A DNA stretch of 40,012 bases from Clostridia bacterium. GTDB lineage: Bacteria > Bacillota > Clostridia > Oscillospirales > CAG-272. A program made the position numbers and the translations under genes. The notes beneath the pieces were generated by a model. It did no database searches. It was not told the DNA's origin and was given only the letters and a program-made list of their open reading frames with translations. The stretch's first letter is position 1. Each line of letters begins with the position of its first letter. The DNA is taken from assembly GCA_024404975.1 (NCBI GenBank), contig JAKSPH010000005.1, forward strand, positions 1-40,012. Reading direction: 5' to 3'. Below are positions 27,254 through 34,458 of the stretch, in pieces.

Positions 27254-30148
27254 TTAACCGATCCTGAAGCAGAAATAATCGGGATCTGTATAATGTGAAT
27301 AATAGTTTTCATGTTCGGGAATTGAATAGAATGATTTGATTTCGTTTCCGTTGGAAACCGTAAAGCGAATATAGTAAATACCGCTCCATTGGGGATACGT
27401 CATACGCTCCTTTTCACCGTTGGACAAGACAATCCACTTACCGTTTTTTGTATCCGCCTGATACATCTCGTAAGACACAGTCAGGGATTTTGGCATATTG
27501 GCCCAGGATACGGTCAGCGCCGCGGTATCAAACTGAAGATCCGTAACCTCCGTGCCGTCATAAAGAACGGAGATATTCGGCAGGAAATTATACGGAGGAG
27601 AATAGGAGCGGATTTTCGCTTTCGCCTCAAAGGCAGTGTTGATGTCAGCGGGCGTAACGGTAAACGTCAGTGTTTCGGTATTGATTATGTAATAATCCGA
27701 ACGGAACCGCGGTTTGATGGTATATGTGCCGACTTCATTGACTGCCAACATACCGATCGACATCGAACCTCCCGCTTTTTCAAAGCCCTCAACGGTAATT
27801 TTCGTTCCGATAAGCGGATTGTCGGAAATCAGTTCAATGCGGATATCTCTGCCCGTCTCCGAAACACTGTCACCCGCCGTCAGTTCATAATTTTTATCAT
27901 AATAACCGAGATGGAAATCAACGCCGTTTTTCAGTTGGATTTCCTTTTTCGTTACAGTCAGGGTAATCTCCGTGCAAGTGTTTTCGGCAACAACGTCGGA
28001 GGAGGAATCCTCAAGAACGTAGATCGGAAGGATCCTGTACGTTCCGGGTTTCACGATTTCGGAAATCTCAAGTCCGGTCGTCGTGTCCGTAATGCGGTAT
28101 ACCACACGGACCCCGGGATTGGCAAGTGCTTCGCCATTGTAACAGAAGGACGCTTCGGGATTGTCGCAAGCCGCGGTATACGTATGTTCGGCAAACACCT
28201 CGGAATAACCGTCGCCGTAAGGAATGACACGGCCGTTCCATGCGGAGAACTCGTTTTCAAACACGGTATCAAAGATCACGCGCTTTCCGATACGGATATA
28301 GACGGTCTTGGTCAAAGGTTCATAGTTCTTTGCCGAAAAGACGAGGGTCACGGGATAGTCACCTGCGGAAACAGGAGGCGTGTTTTCATCCGCGGTGCCT
28401 CCGTAACTGATACGGACGCTGATTCCTTCCGGCACTTTTGCGTCATATGCGACGGGGGAACCCGTGAAATCGCTTATCTGGTCACGGTAGTATTTTTCGG
28501 AAAGTGTAAGCGGAATCGGGAGCACGGAGAAACTGTACTCCGCGTATTCGGGCAAATCCGTATAATTCTCCGTTCCGATGAAAGTGAAGCGGTAAACGTA
28601 GTCACCCACATCCCGCACTTCGATCTGCTCGGGGGACTGACGGTTGACGGTCAGCATGTAGCCGATCTGTTCGGGAATCATGGGGAACGAAAGCGCGTGG
28701 ATCTCGCCATCGAAAAGCGTACTCTGCACGTTTGACACACTGCCGGGGACAAATCCGGACGGGATCGGGAGAATCGTCAGCGTGGCTTTTTTCTCCACTT
28801 GTTCAAATTCATAGTTTGGGTTTTCGGGAATAACGGCAGTGATCTCATACTTACCGGCATTCACAAACGAAAGCACGCCGTCCGGCATACCCGCAGCCGA
28901 ATACCTGACGTCAAGATTTTCGATCTTCTCTCCGGTTGCAACGAGAGTATGAGGCTTCCCGTCATAATAAATTTCGCTATTGTCAAAGAAGATCTTCGTA
29001 CTGTCGACAAACTGTTTCTTTACGGTATAAACCGCGTGATAAGTTACCGTCGGCGCACCTTCGGTCAGTTGATGGTTGTCGGGATCTATGGGATAGAGCG
29101 TCAGAGAAACGCCGTACTTTCCCGCGTTTACGGGGTGCGCGATCTCGTTTCCTTCGGCATCCGTAATGCGGATCTCGGCGCGATCGACACCGGCGGGAAG
29201 CCGCGTGATCACGTACGGGGTATGTTCGTTTCCGTCATACACGGCGTCCGCATTTCCGACCGCGTTCGCAAAAGAGGTGCCGTATGCCGCGGTATCCACG
29301 GTTTCTTTTTGTATGCGGAGCGTTGCGCTCATTGAGGGAATCGGAAGATAATTCCGGCTGTCGCCGCTGAATTCCGCAATAACGGTATATTCGCCCGCCA
29401 TTGTCGCACTGTTGCCCTTTTCCGCACCGATCCGATAAGAAACGGAAACGCCTTTGGGGAGTTCTCCGCCGATCTCGACGGATTTGTTCTTTCCGTCGTA
29501 ATCCACGGTTTTATCCTCAAAGGTTACTTTACTCATATCGTAGGTAGCGGGGGTAACTGCAATCAGGCAGGAAAGTTCCTTCGTCAGATATCCCTCGCAA
29601 GTGAGAATCGCACGGCATTCATAAGGAGCATCCTCACCTCTTGCCTCGGTAAAGGAATTACCGTAGGAATAAGTGATCTTGGTCCCGGCGGGAACAGGTC
29701 CCCCTACCGATACGGAATGTGCGCTTCCCGTATAGGGAACGGCATAATATCCGCCCCGATCTACCGCGTCTTCCGGCGGGCAAAGCCGAACGCTGTCTGG
29801 GAAAGAATGCCGACCGACGTTCAGTGTAAACTTACACTCACGCATATGCGCTCTGACGGTGATCTCATGCGTACCCTCACAGTACAGTTTGAACGAATCT
29901 TCGCCGGAAATATACTCCTCTTTCAGAGGCTCTTCTATTTCGGTTCCGTCTTCATAGCAGATGACGACCGTATAGTCGGCATAATCAAAACTTCCGACTT
30001 CAATGGAAATCTCCTCCTGCCCCGCTTTCATCCGAATGGACGAAACGCTCACGAGTTTTTCACACCCCGTGAGCAGAAAGGCAATGAGCCCTGTCAAAAG
30101 GACTGCAAGGAACAATGCGCCGAACCGGCTTACTGTGTTTCTTTTCAT
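27254..30148 (-). CDS. Large lipoprotein with MBG-like repeats
   Basis: A 964-residue exported lipoprotein with lipobox LTGC (C29). The mature part carries at least five modules of 80-100 residues marked by a YDG-type opening (VDYDGKNKS, VYDGNEHTP, YYDGKPHTL, LFDGEIHAL, VLYDGTEVT) and an NAGKYEIT/AGEYTVIAEF-like end, the pattern of MBG domains found in Gram-positive surface adhesins. Cysteines are few. It overlaps the upstream small gene by four bases (ATGA) and precedes the VirD4 gene by 24 bases. With the 2571-residue protein it forms the exterior of the apparatus. Its ligand is unknown. Confidence 0.85.
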   Translation of the reverse strand: MKRNTVSRFGALFLAVLLTGLIAFLLTGCEKLVSVSSIRMKAGQEEISIEVGSFDYADYTVVICYEDGTEIEEPLKEEYISGEDSFKLYCEGTHEITVRAHMRECKFTLNVGRHSFPDSVRLCPPEDAVDRGGYYAVPYTGSAHSVSVGGPVPAGTKITYSYGNSFTEARGEDAPYECRAILTCEGYLTKELSCLIAVTPATYDMSKVTFEDKTVDYDGKNKSVEIGGELPKGVSVSYRIGAEKGNSATMAGEYTVIAEFSGDSRNYLPIPSMSATLRIQKETVDTAAYGTSFANAVGNADAVYDGNEHTPYVITRLPAGVDRAEIRITDAEGNEIAHPVNAGKYGVSLTLYPIDPDNHQLTEGAPTVTYHAVYTVKKQFVDSTKIFFDNSEIYYDGKPHTLVATGEKIENLDVRYSAAGMPDGVLSFVNAGKYEITAVIPENPNYEFEQVEKKATLTILPIPSGFVPGSVSNVQSTLFDGEIHALSFPMIPEQIGYMLTVNRQSPEQIEVRDVGDYVYRFTFIGTENYTDLPEYAEYSFSVLPIPLTLSEKYYRDQISDFTGSPVAYDAKVPEGISVRISYGGTADENTPPVSAGDYPVTLVFSAKNYEPLTKTVYIRIGKRVIFDTVFENEFSAWNGRVIPYGDGYSEVFAEHTYTAACDNPEASFCYNGEALANPGVRVVYRITDTTTGLEISEIVKPGTYRILPIYVLEDSSSDVVAENTCTEITLTVTKKEIQLKNGVDFHLGYYDKNYELTAGDSVSETGRDIRIELISDNPLIGTKITVEGFEKAGGSMSIGMLAVNEVGTYTIKPRFRSDYYIINTETLTFTVTPADINTAFEAKAKIRSYSPPYNFLPNISVLYDGTEVTDLQFDTAALTVSWANMPKSLTVSYEMYQADTKNGKWIVLSNGEKERMTYPQWSGIYYIRFTVSNGNEIKSFYSIPEHENYYSHYTDPDYFCFRIG

Positions 30149-30699
30149 TGATCTCTTCTTTTTTCTTTTACTATATTTTTACTGTTGTCTTCCAAAAACG
30201 GAGTGAACTCCGTGCCGGGCTCTTCATTTACGTTGATCGGAACGCGTGTCCGTGTTGCTTCAGACTCCGCCGGATACTCTTTCACAAGCATCTCGTAGTC
30301 TTTGCGAAAGTCGATCGTCCTCGTGCTTTCCGCTTTTTCCGACAAATCCGTGTGCGAATACATTTCGCCGTCGAGTTCCCGACTCTCCCTGATCGCCCGA
30401 TTCAACTCGCCAACGATTGCGCGGGCGTCCGGATCTTTACTGTTTTCGATAACGCGGATCATCTCGCAACGCACGTTTCGCACAGCCATCAGATACTGTA
30501 GTTGCGAGGAGGAGGAGAATTCAAAATTGACAAGTTTCATCCCGCACTCTTTTCCCTGTGCGAGGGAATGTGTCAAATCGAATAATCCTTTTCCTTGCAT
30601 CTCGCGGTAAGTTTTTCCAATCAGGGAAGCATCGTGTTCAATATCGTTTCTGTATTTGCGGCTCTCGTTGAACCGCTCTGTACTGAAACTGAAATGCAT
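30145..30699 (-). CDS. Unknown cytosolic protein, 184 residues
   Basis: No family recognised. The protein has no signal peptide or membrane helix. It is strongly charged and probably helical (RFNESRKYRNDIEHDASL and a long run from about 70 to 150). The tail, EPGTEFTPFLEDNSKNIVKEKRRDQ-like, is mixed acidic and basic. AGAGG lies seven bases before the ATG, and the gene overlaps the MBG lipoprotein gene by four bases. It follows the three-paralog cluster and shares their length range and charge, but it lacks their FFSYxNPFPNKYR motif. It may be a chaperone, an adaptor or a substrate of the secretion system. Confidence 0.7.
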   Translation of the reverse strand: MHFSFSTERFNESRKYRNDIEHDASLIGKTYREMQGKGLFDLTHSLAQGKECGMKLVNFEFSSSSQLQYLMAVRNVRCEMIRVIENSKDPDARAIVGELNRAIRESRELDGEMYSHTDLSEKAESTRTIDFRKDYEMLVKEYPAESEATRTRVPINVNEEPGTEFTPFLEDNSKNIVKEKRRDQ

Positions 30700-30725
30700 G
30701 ATAAAACCTCTTTGGAAATCAAAAA

Positions 30726-31592
30726 TTATTCAATACCGACTTCCGCATCCTTTTCGACAGATTTGTCGAGAGATTTGAAGTTGTCCTCAGGAGTCTCCCG
30801 AGAAGCACTTTTGTCCTCACCGAGGTCGACCGGATAACCGGTATGCGACTGCTCATCAAAGAGTGCAAGCAGATCTTTTTCTGCTTTGTCGTGGCGCATT
30901 CTGAGACTGTCGATTTCTTCCGCGAAGTCGGCGTCGTAGTTGGAATCGTCGAGAACTTTGCTTGCTTTTTTCAAAAATTCGCGGTCTTTCGCAAAATCGA
31001 CGGTTTCATAGGAAATGAACTTTCTGAATTCCTGGGTCTTGATATACTTTACGATATTTTCGTCGCTGTTGATGCCGCTGATGACGTCGGCTTTCGCCTT
31101 TCCTTCCATTCCGCAGAGTTCATCGATAAGTTCTTCATTGGCTTTTGCCGGCTTAATAGTGACATCTTTCAGTTCTGCATCTCCGTAAACGTAACGGTCG
31201 AGACCTTTCCGATCCACGCCCTTTTCCACAAGGAAATCTCTTGCTTCCCGGATCTCGTTTCGCATATCACGGTATTTATTCGGGAAGGGGTTGAAGTAAC
31301 TGAAGAATCTGCCGATAGCGGACGTCTTTTCGTATTCTTCCTGCTTAAGTTTGACTCTCTTGCAAGCGGGAATGCCGTTCTCCTTGGTGAGATCTTCACC
31401 ATAGGTGGATTCGACGATTGCCTGACCGATCAGATAATCCATATCGTTGAGGACGGTCGTGCCCTGCGTTTTTTCGTAGTGATCGACGTATTTCTGTGCT
31501 CTTCCCTTTTGACCGAAGATGCGGTCAAATTCTTCCGTCGAGCGGGGGTGGAACATTTCAAGAATTTCGTCGTATAATCTTTTCTCTGCCAT
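30726..31592 (-). CDS. Paralogous cytosolic protein 3 (FFSYFNPFPNKYR family)
   Basis: A 288-residue soluble protein, third of three tandem relatives and unknown in function. Its core, SAIGRFFSYFNPFPNKYR, then DMRNEIREARDFLVEKGVDR, is nearly the same as in the other two. The N-terminal part resembles paralog 2 (FHPRSTEEFDRIFG versus LNPLTAEDFDRAFG, and NDMDYLIGQ versus NDFDYLVGQ). The C-terminal half differs and ends in an acidic, serine-rich tail (SVEKDAEVGIE). I start it at the ATG at 31592 because AAGGAG lies eight bases before it; the frame runs on for eight more codons upstream to a weaker start at 31616. No signal peptide or enzyme motif is seen. Confidence 0.85.
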   Translation of the reverse strand: MAEKRLYDEILEMFHPRSTEEFDRIFGQKGRAQKYVDHYEKTQGTTVLNDMDYLIGQAIVESTYGEDLTKENGIPACKRVKLKQEEYEKTSAIGRFFSYFNPFPNKYRDMRNEIREARDFLVEKGVDRKGLDRYVYGDAELKDVTIKPAKANEELIDELCGMEGKAKADVISGINSDENIVKYIKTQEFRKFISYETVDFAKDREFLKKASKVLDDSNYDADFAEEIDSLRMRHDKAEKDLLALFDEQSHTGYPVDLGEDKSASRETPEDNFKSLDKSVEKDAEVGIE

Positions 31593-31645
31593 AAAAATAA
31601 CTCTCCTTTTTGTCACGTGATCGTCGGAAAAACTTATATTCCGGA

Positions 31646-32521
31646 TCAGTCGACCTTGGGTTCACCTTTCTCTTTTTTATCCTCAACTTCGGGATTATCA
31701 GGAAGGAAGGGGGCTTCCTCCTCTTCTTCAAAATCAAGTCCGAGTTTGTTGGAGGAAATTTCAACGGGAATCTTCGCCGAGCCGATTTCCTGTTCGTCAT
31801 ACATACCTTCGATCAGCACTGCCCACTCCTTACTGCGCATTTCTGCGTAATTCCCCTGTTCTTTGATATCGAGAGTTGCACGGTCGATCATATGGTCGAG
31901 TTTCTCTGCAAACATCCGGTCTTTATCTAGGTCGAATTCCTCACGGTTGAAGAACTTTCTGTATTCCTGAACTTTGAGATAACCGGGAAGGTCCTCGGTG
32001 CGATAGTCGGTGCGAAGGTTTTCGCGGATCAGTTTTTCCTTGCCGTTAAGGGTATTGACGACCTGCTGATTCTCGCCGATTTCGGGGAATTTCACGTCGC
32101 CGATCTCTTTCTCGCCGTTGCAGAACGCTTCGAGATCGTCCCGGTCGATGCCTTTTTCGGAAAGGAATTCTTTCGCTTCCTTGATCTCGTTACGCATAGT
32201 GCGGTACTTGTTCGGGAAGGGGTTGAGATAACTGAAGAATCTGCCGAAAGCGGACGTCTTCTTATACGCGTCAACGGCGTTCTTCACCGTTCCGCAAACA
32301 TCCGCGACGTTCTCTTTCGAGATGTCGGCGCCGTCTGCCGCAGCAGCCAACCCCTGACCGACGAGATAATCGAAGTCGTTGAGTGAAACGCCCTCTTTGC
32401 TTTCATAGTAGTTGATCAGTCTTTCCGCCTCGCCGGAGACGCCGAACGCGCGGTCAAAGTCTTCAGCAGTGAGAGGATTCAGTTTTTCAAGAAGTTCTTC
32501 TTTCAAAGTTTTTTTAGCCAT
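31646..32521 (-). CDS. Paralogous cytosolic protein 2 (FFSYLNPFPNKYR family)
   Basis: A 291-residue soluble protein of unknown function. It shares TSAFGRFFSYLNPFPNKYR and TMRNEIKEAKEFLSEKGIDR with its neighbours at about residues 88-125, and NDFDYLVGQGL and LTAEDFDRAFG with paralog 3. The tail is very acidic (LDFEEEEEAPFLPDN) and ends GEPKVD, close to EDPSVD in paralog 1. The ATG follows AAGGCGG. A 68-base gap before it contains no clear promoter, so it is probably co-transcribed with paralog 1. Duplication followed by divergence of the C-terminal half is the simplest history. Confidence 0.88.
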   Translation of the reverse strand: MAKKTLKEELLEKLNPLTAEDFDRAFGVSGEAERLINYYESKEGVSLNDFDYLVGQGLAAAADGADISKENVADVCGTVKNAVDAYKKTSAFGRFFSYLNPFPNKYRTMRNEIKEAKEFLSEKGIDRDDLEAFCNGEKEIGDVKFPEIGENQQVVNTLNGKEKLIRENLRTDYRTEDLPGYLKVQEYRKFFNREEFDLDKDRMFAEKLDHMIDRATLDIKEQGNYAEMRSKEWAVLIEGMYDEQEIGSAKIPVEISSNKLGLDFEEEEEAPFLPDNPEVEDKKEKGEPKVD

Positions 32522-32589
32522 GCTTGATTACCGCCTTATACGTATTAAACCGATTTGTAAACTATTGTTTATATGTCAAATGCTATTGT

Positions 32590-33489
32590 TCAATCCACAG
32601 AAGGATCCTCTTTGCCGCCCTTTTCGGGTACGTTCTTGTCGAGGAAGTTGTCAGGAAGGTCAAAATCATTTTTGACGGTGTCTTCGCCGAGTTCGGCTGC
32701 CATCATCGCGAAGAGATCTTTGTTCGTGAGTTTCGGTCCGTCGTATTCGGGAACCATCTCTGTTTCGTTTTGGAAGTCTTGGATCGCCTTCGTCATATCC
32801 ACGTCTTCGACTTCTTGTGCTTCATAATCAGGCATATCGAGTTTGTCGACCGTCCGGAGGAAAGCGTCCATCGCAATGCGGTCTTTTGCCATCGTCCCTC
32901 TCGCGGTCGTACCTTTTTCGATCGCCGCGTTCATTCCGTCGAGCCAAGCGTGTGCTTCTTCTTTCGCGATCTGGTTGGGGCCCTTCTCAGGTACGCGGAT
33001 CGCACCGGTCTGTTCTTTTACGAAACGTTCGACCTCTTTTCTGTCCATTCCCTTTTCATCGACGAGGAAATCTTTCGCCCTTTTGATCTCGTTCCGCATA
33101 TCGCGGTATTTGTTCGGGAAGGGATTAAAGTAACTGAAGAATCTTCCGACAGGGGAAAGATCTTCGTACTGATTCTGTCTGTGTGTAACCATATCCATTA
33201 CGCTTAAGATATTTGCGTCGTCGAGATCAACACCGCTTTCTCTTTCGGCGAAGATCCGGCCGATCAGGTATTTCGGGTCGCCGACAAGATCGACTTCTTT
33301 GTTTTTAGCATCTTCATAGACCTTTCTTGCCTGATCCGCGTACTCGCTGCTGACCATTCCTTCCATATACTTGCTCTCGCTGTTCAGTGTAAGGAATTCG
33401 ATGATCTTTTCGGTAAGGTCTTTCTTACTTGCGGTGAATCTGGAATTGGTGCTTCTTTGCAACCATTCTCCGAAAACTAATTTTGCCAT
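32590..33489 (-). CDS. Paralogous cytosolic protein 1 (FFSYFNPFPNKYR family), first gene of the secretion operon
   Basis: A 299-residue soluble protein of unknown function. The shared block SPVGRFFSYFNPFPNKYR with DMRNEIKRAKDFLVDEKGMDR lies near residues 110-150. Before it are DLVGDPKYLIGRIFAE and AERESGVDLDDANILSV, which align to NDFDYLVGQ and the following helix of the paralogs. The tail is acidic (ELGEDTVKNDFDLPDN, then EKGGKEDPSVD). I place the start at the ATG at 33489 because AGAGG lies seven bases upstream and the frame farther up crosses the promoter; an upstream ATG at 33564 is not credible. It is the first gene after the tandem-repeat promoter. Confidence 0.87.
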   Translation of the reverse strand: MAKLVFGEWLQRSTNSRFTASKKDLTEKIIEFLTLNSESKYMEGMVSSEYADQARKVYEDAKNKEVDLVGDPKYLIGRIFAERESGVDLDDANILSVMDMVTHRQNQYEDLSPVGRFFSYFNPFPNKYRDMRNEIKRAKDFLVDEKGMDRKEVERFVKEQTGAIRVPEKGPNQIAKEEAHAWLDGMNAAIEKGTTARGTMAKDRIAMDAFLRTVDKLDMPDYEAQEVEDVDMTKAIQDFQNETEMVPEYDGPKLTNKDLFAMMAAELGEDTVKNDFDLPDNFLDKNVPEKGGKEDPSVD

Positions 33490-33521
33490 AATTGTATCCT
33501 CTGTTTCTTTGTTTTGACAAC

Positions 33522-33558
33522 AGTATAAAACATCGGGTAGTACAAAAGTAGTACAAAA
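33522..33558 (-). promoter_or_regulatory. Activator-type promoter with two tandem 11-bp repeats
   Basis: On the minus strand two perfect copies of TTTTGTACTAC (33548-33558, then 33537-33547) are followed by a nine-base gap and a TATACT -10 box (33522-33527), 32 bases before the first gene of the secretion operon. No acceptable -35 lies 16-18 bases upstream of the -10; the repeats occupy that place. Direct repeats with an 11-bp period beside a -10 are typical sites for PhoB/OmpR- and SARP-type winged-helix activators, and such a protein is encoded next door (33640-34458). Confidence 0.65.
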
Positions 33559-33584
33559 AAGCATTTTTTCAAAAAAATTTTACA

Positions 33585-33630
33585 AAAAAAGAAAAAAGGT
33601 GCTGAAAACCGATCGGTCTTTCGCACCTTT
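33585..33630 (-). terminator. Terminator of the two-component operon
   Basis: On the minus strand AAAGGTGC (33623-33630) pairs with GCACCTTT (33595-33602). Inner pairing across the ACCGATCGGT segment makes one long hairpin, followed by TTTTCTTTTTTTG. It ends the kinase/regulator transcript and separates it from the secretion operon promoter. Confidence 0.88.
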
Positions 33631-33639
33631 TATATATTA

Positions 33640-34458
33640 TTAAGGAGAAGTTCTGTAATCTTTCATGCTGAGATAACTTGCCGTGATCTCCGCCCAGGAA
33701 AACTCATTCATATACTCTCCGCAGAATTTTCCGGCGAGGGCGGGATCCCCGTCGAGATAGCGGTAGATATCGCAATCCACTTTATTGACGTCTATCAGGA
33801 ACCTGCCGCCGAGAGAAAGCAGGATGTCTTCCGCCCCTGCCTCACGCAGTGTTTTTTTCAAATCGACGATATACACGTTCAGAGCGCTCTGATGCGCACG
33901 GTCGTAAGGCGCGTCTTCCCAAAGGATCGCCGCGATTTCGGGGCGGGTCGCTCCCGTTCCCATACGGTCGACGAGATAGGCGAGGACTTCACGTGAATGA
34001 TCGCGCTTGAAAGAAATGGGTTTTCCGCCGATGAGGACTTCAAAGTTTCCGAACGTGCGGATCTGGACTTTTTCGTTTTCTTTCTTTGCACCGCCGCTCT
34101 GATAGCGGTCGCGTTGTTCAAGAATTTTTAAGATCGCCTCTTTGCGGATCGGTTTCAGAAGGTAGCCGAGGGCGAGAACGTTATAAGCGTCAAGCGCGTA
34201 CTGACTGAAAGCCGTTGTAAAGATGACGGCGGTATTCGGAGAGATCTCCTTGATCTTTCCGGCGAGTTCGATCCCGTTCATAAACGGCATATCGATATCG
34301 AGAAACGCGATATCCGCCGTGTTTCCCTTTTCAAAATAATCGAGCGCCTCCCTGCTCTTTCCGAATCCGCGGACCTCGGTAAAATCTTCGATCTCTCCGC
34401 AGACGCGTACAAGACGGTCGAGAAGCAAAACCTCGTCGTCAACGCAAATGACGTTCAT
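33640..34458 (-). CDS. Response regulator with SARP/OmpR-like winged helix
   Basis: A 272-residue DNA-binding response regulator. The receiver domain (1-120) has acidic D7-D8, the phosphate-accepting D54 in FLDIDMP, a Thr in FTTAF and the Lys in LLKPI. The output domain (about 130-225) has FGNFEVLIGGKPISFKR and REVLAYLVDRMG, then ILWEDAPYDRAHQSALNVYI and LKKTLREAG, matching the Trans_reg_C fold of SARP/BTAD-type regulators, but the large BTAD repeat region is missing. The start overlaps the end of the kinase gene by four bases. Its likely target is the adjacent secretion operon, whose promoter carries 11-bp direct repeats of the kind such proteins bind. Confidence 0.9.
   Translation of the reverse strand: MNVICVDDEVLLLDRLVRVCGEIEDFTEVRGFGKSREALDYFEKGNTADIAFLDIDMPFMNGIELAGKIKEISPNTAVIFTTAFSQYALDAYNVLALGYLLKPIRKEAILKILEQRDRYQSGGAKKENEKVQIRTFGNFEVLIGGKPISFKRDHSREVLAYLVDRMGTGATRPEIAAILWEDAPYDRAHQSALNVYIVDLKKTLREAGAEDILLSLGGRFLIDVNKVDCDIYRYLDGDPALAGKFCGEYMNEFSWAEITASYLSMKDYRTSP

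Noticed and set aside
32522..32589. An internal promoter between paralogs 1 and 2
   Set aside because: TTTACA and TATAAG are present on the minus strand but only 15 bases apart, and other pairings are worse; not convincing.
11990..33489. Calling the secretion operon an integrative conjugative element
   Set aside because: No relaxase, integrase, replication gene, att-like direct repeats or tRNA target site are visible, and both flanks are ordinary chromosomal genes.
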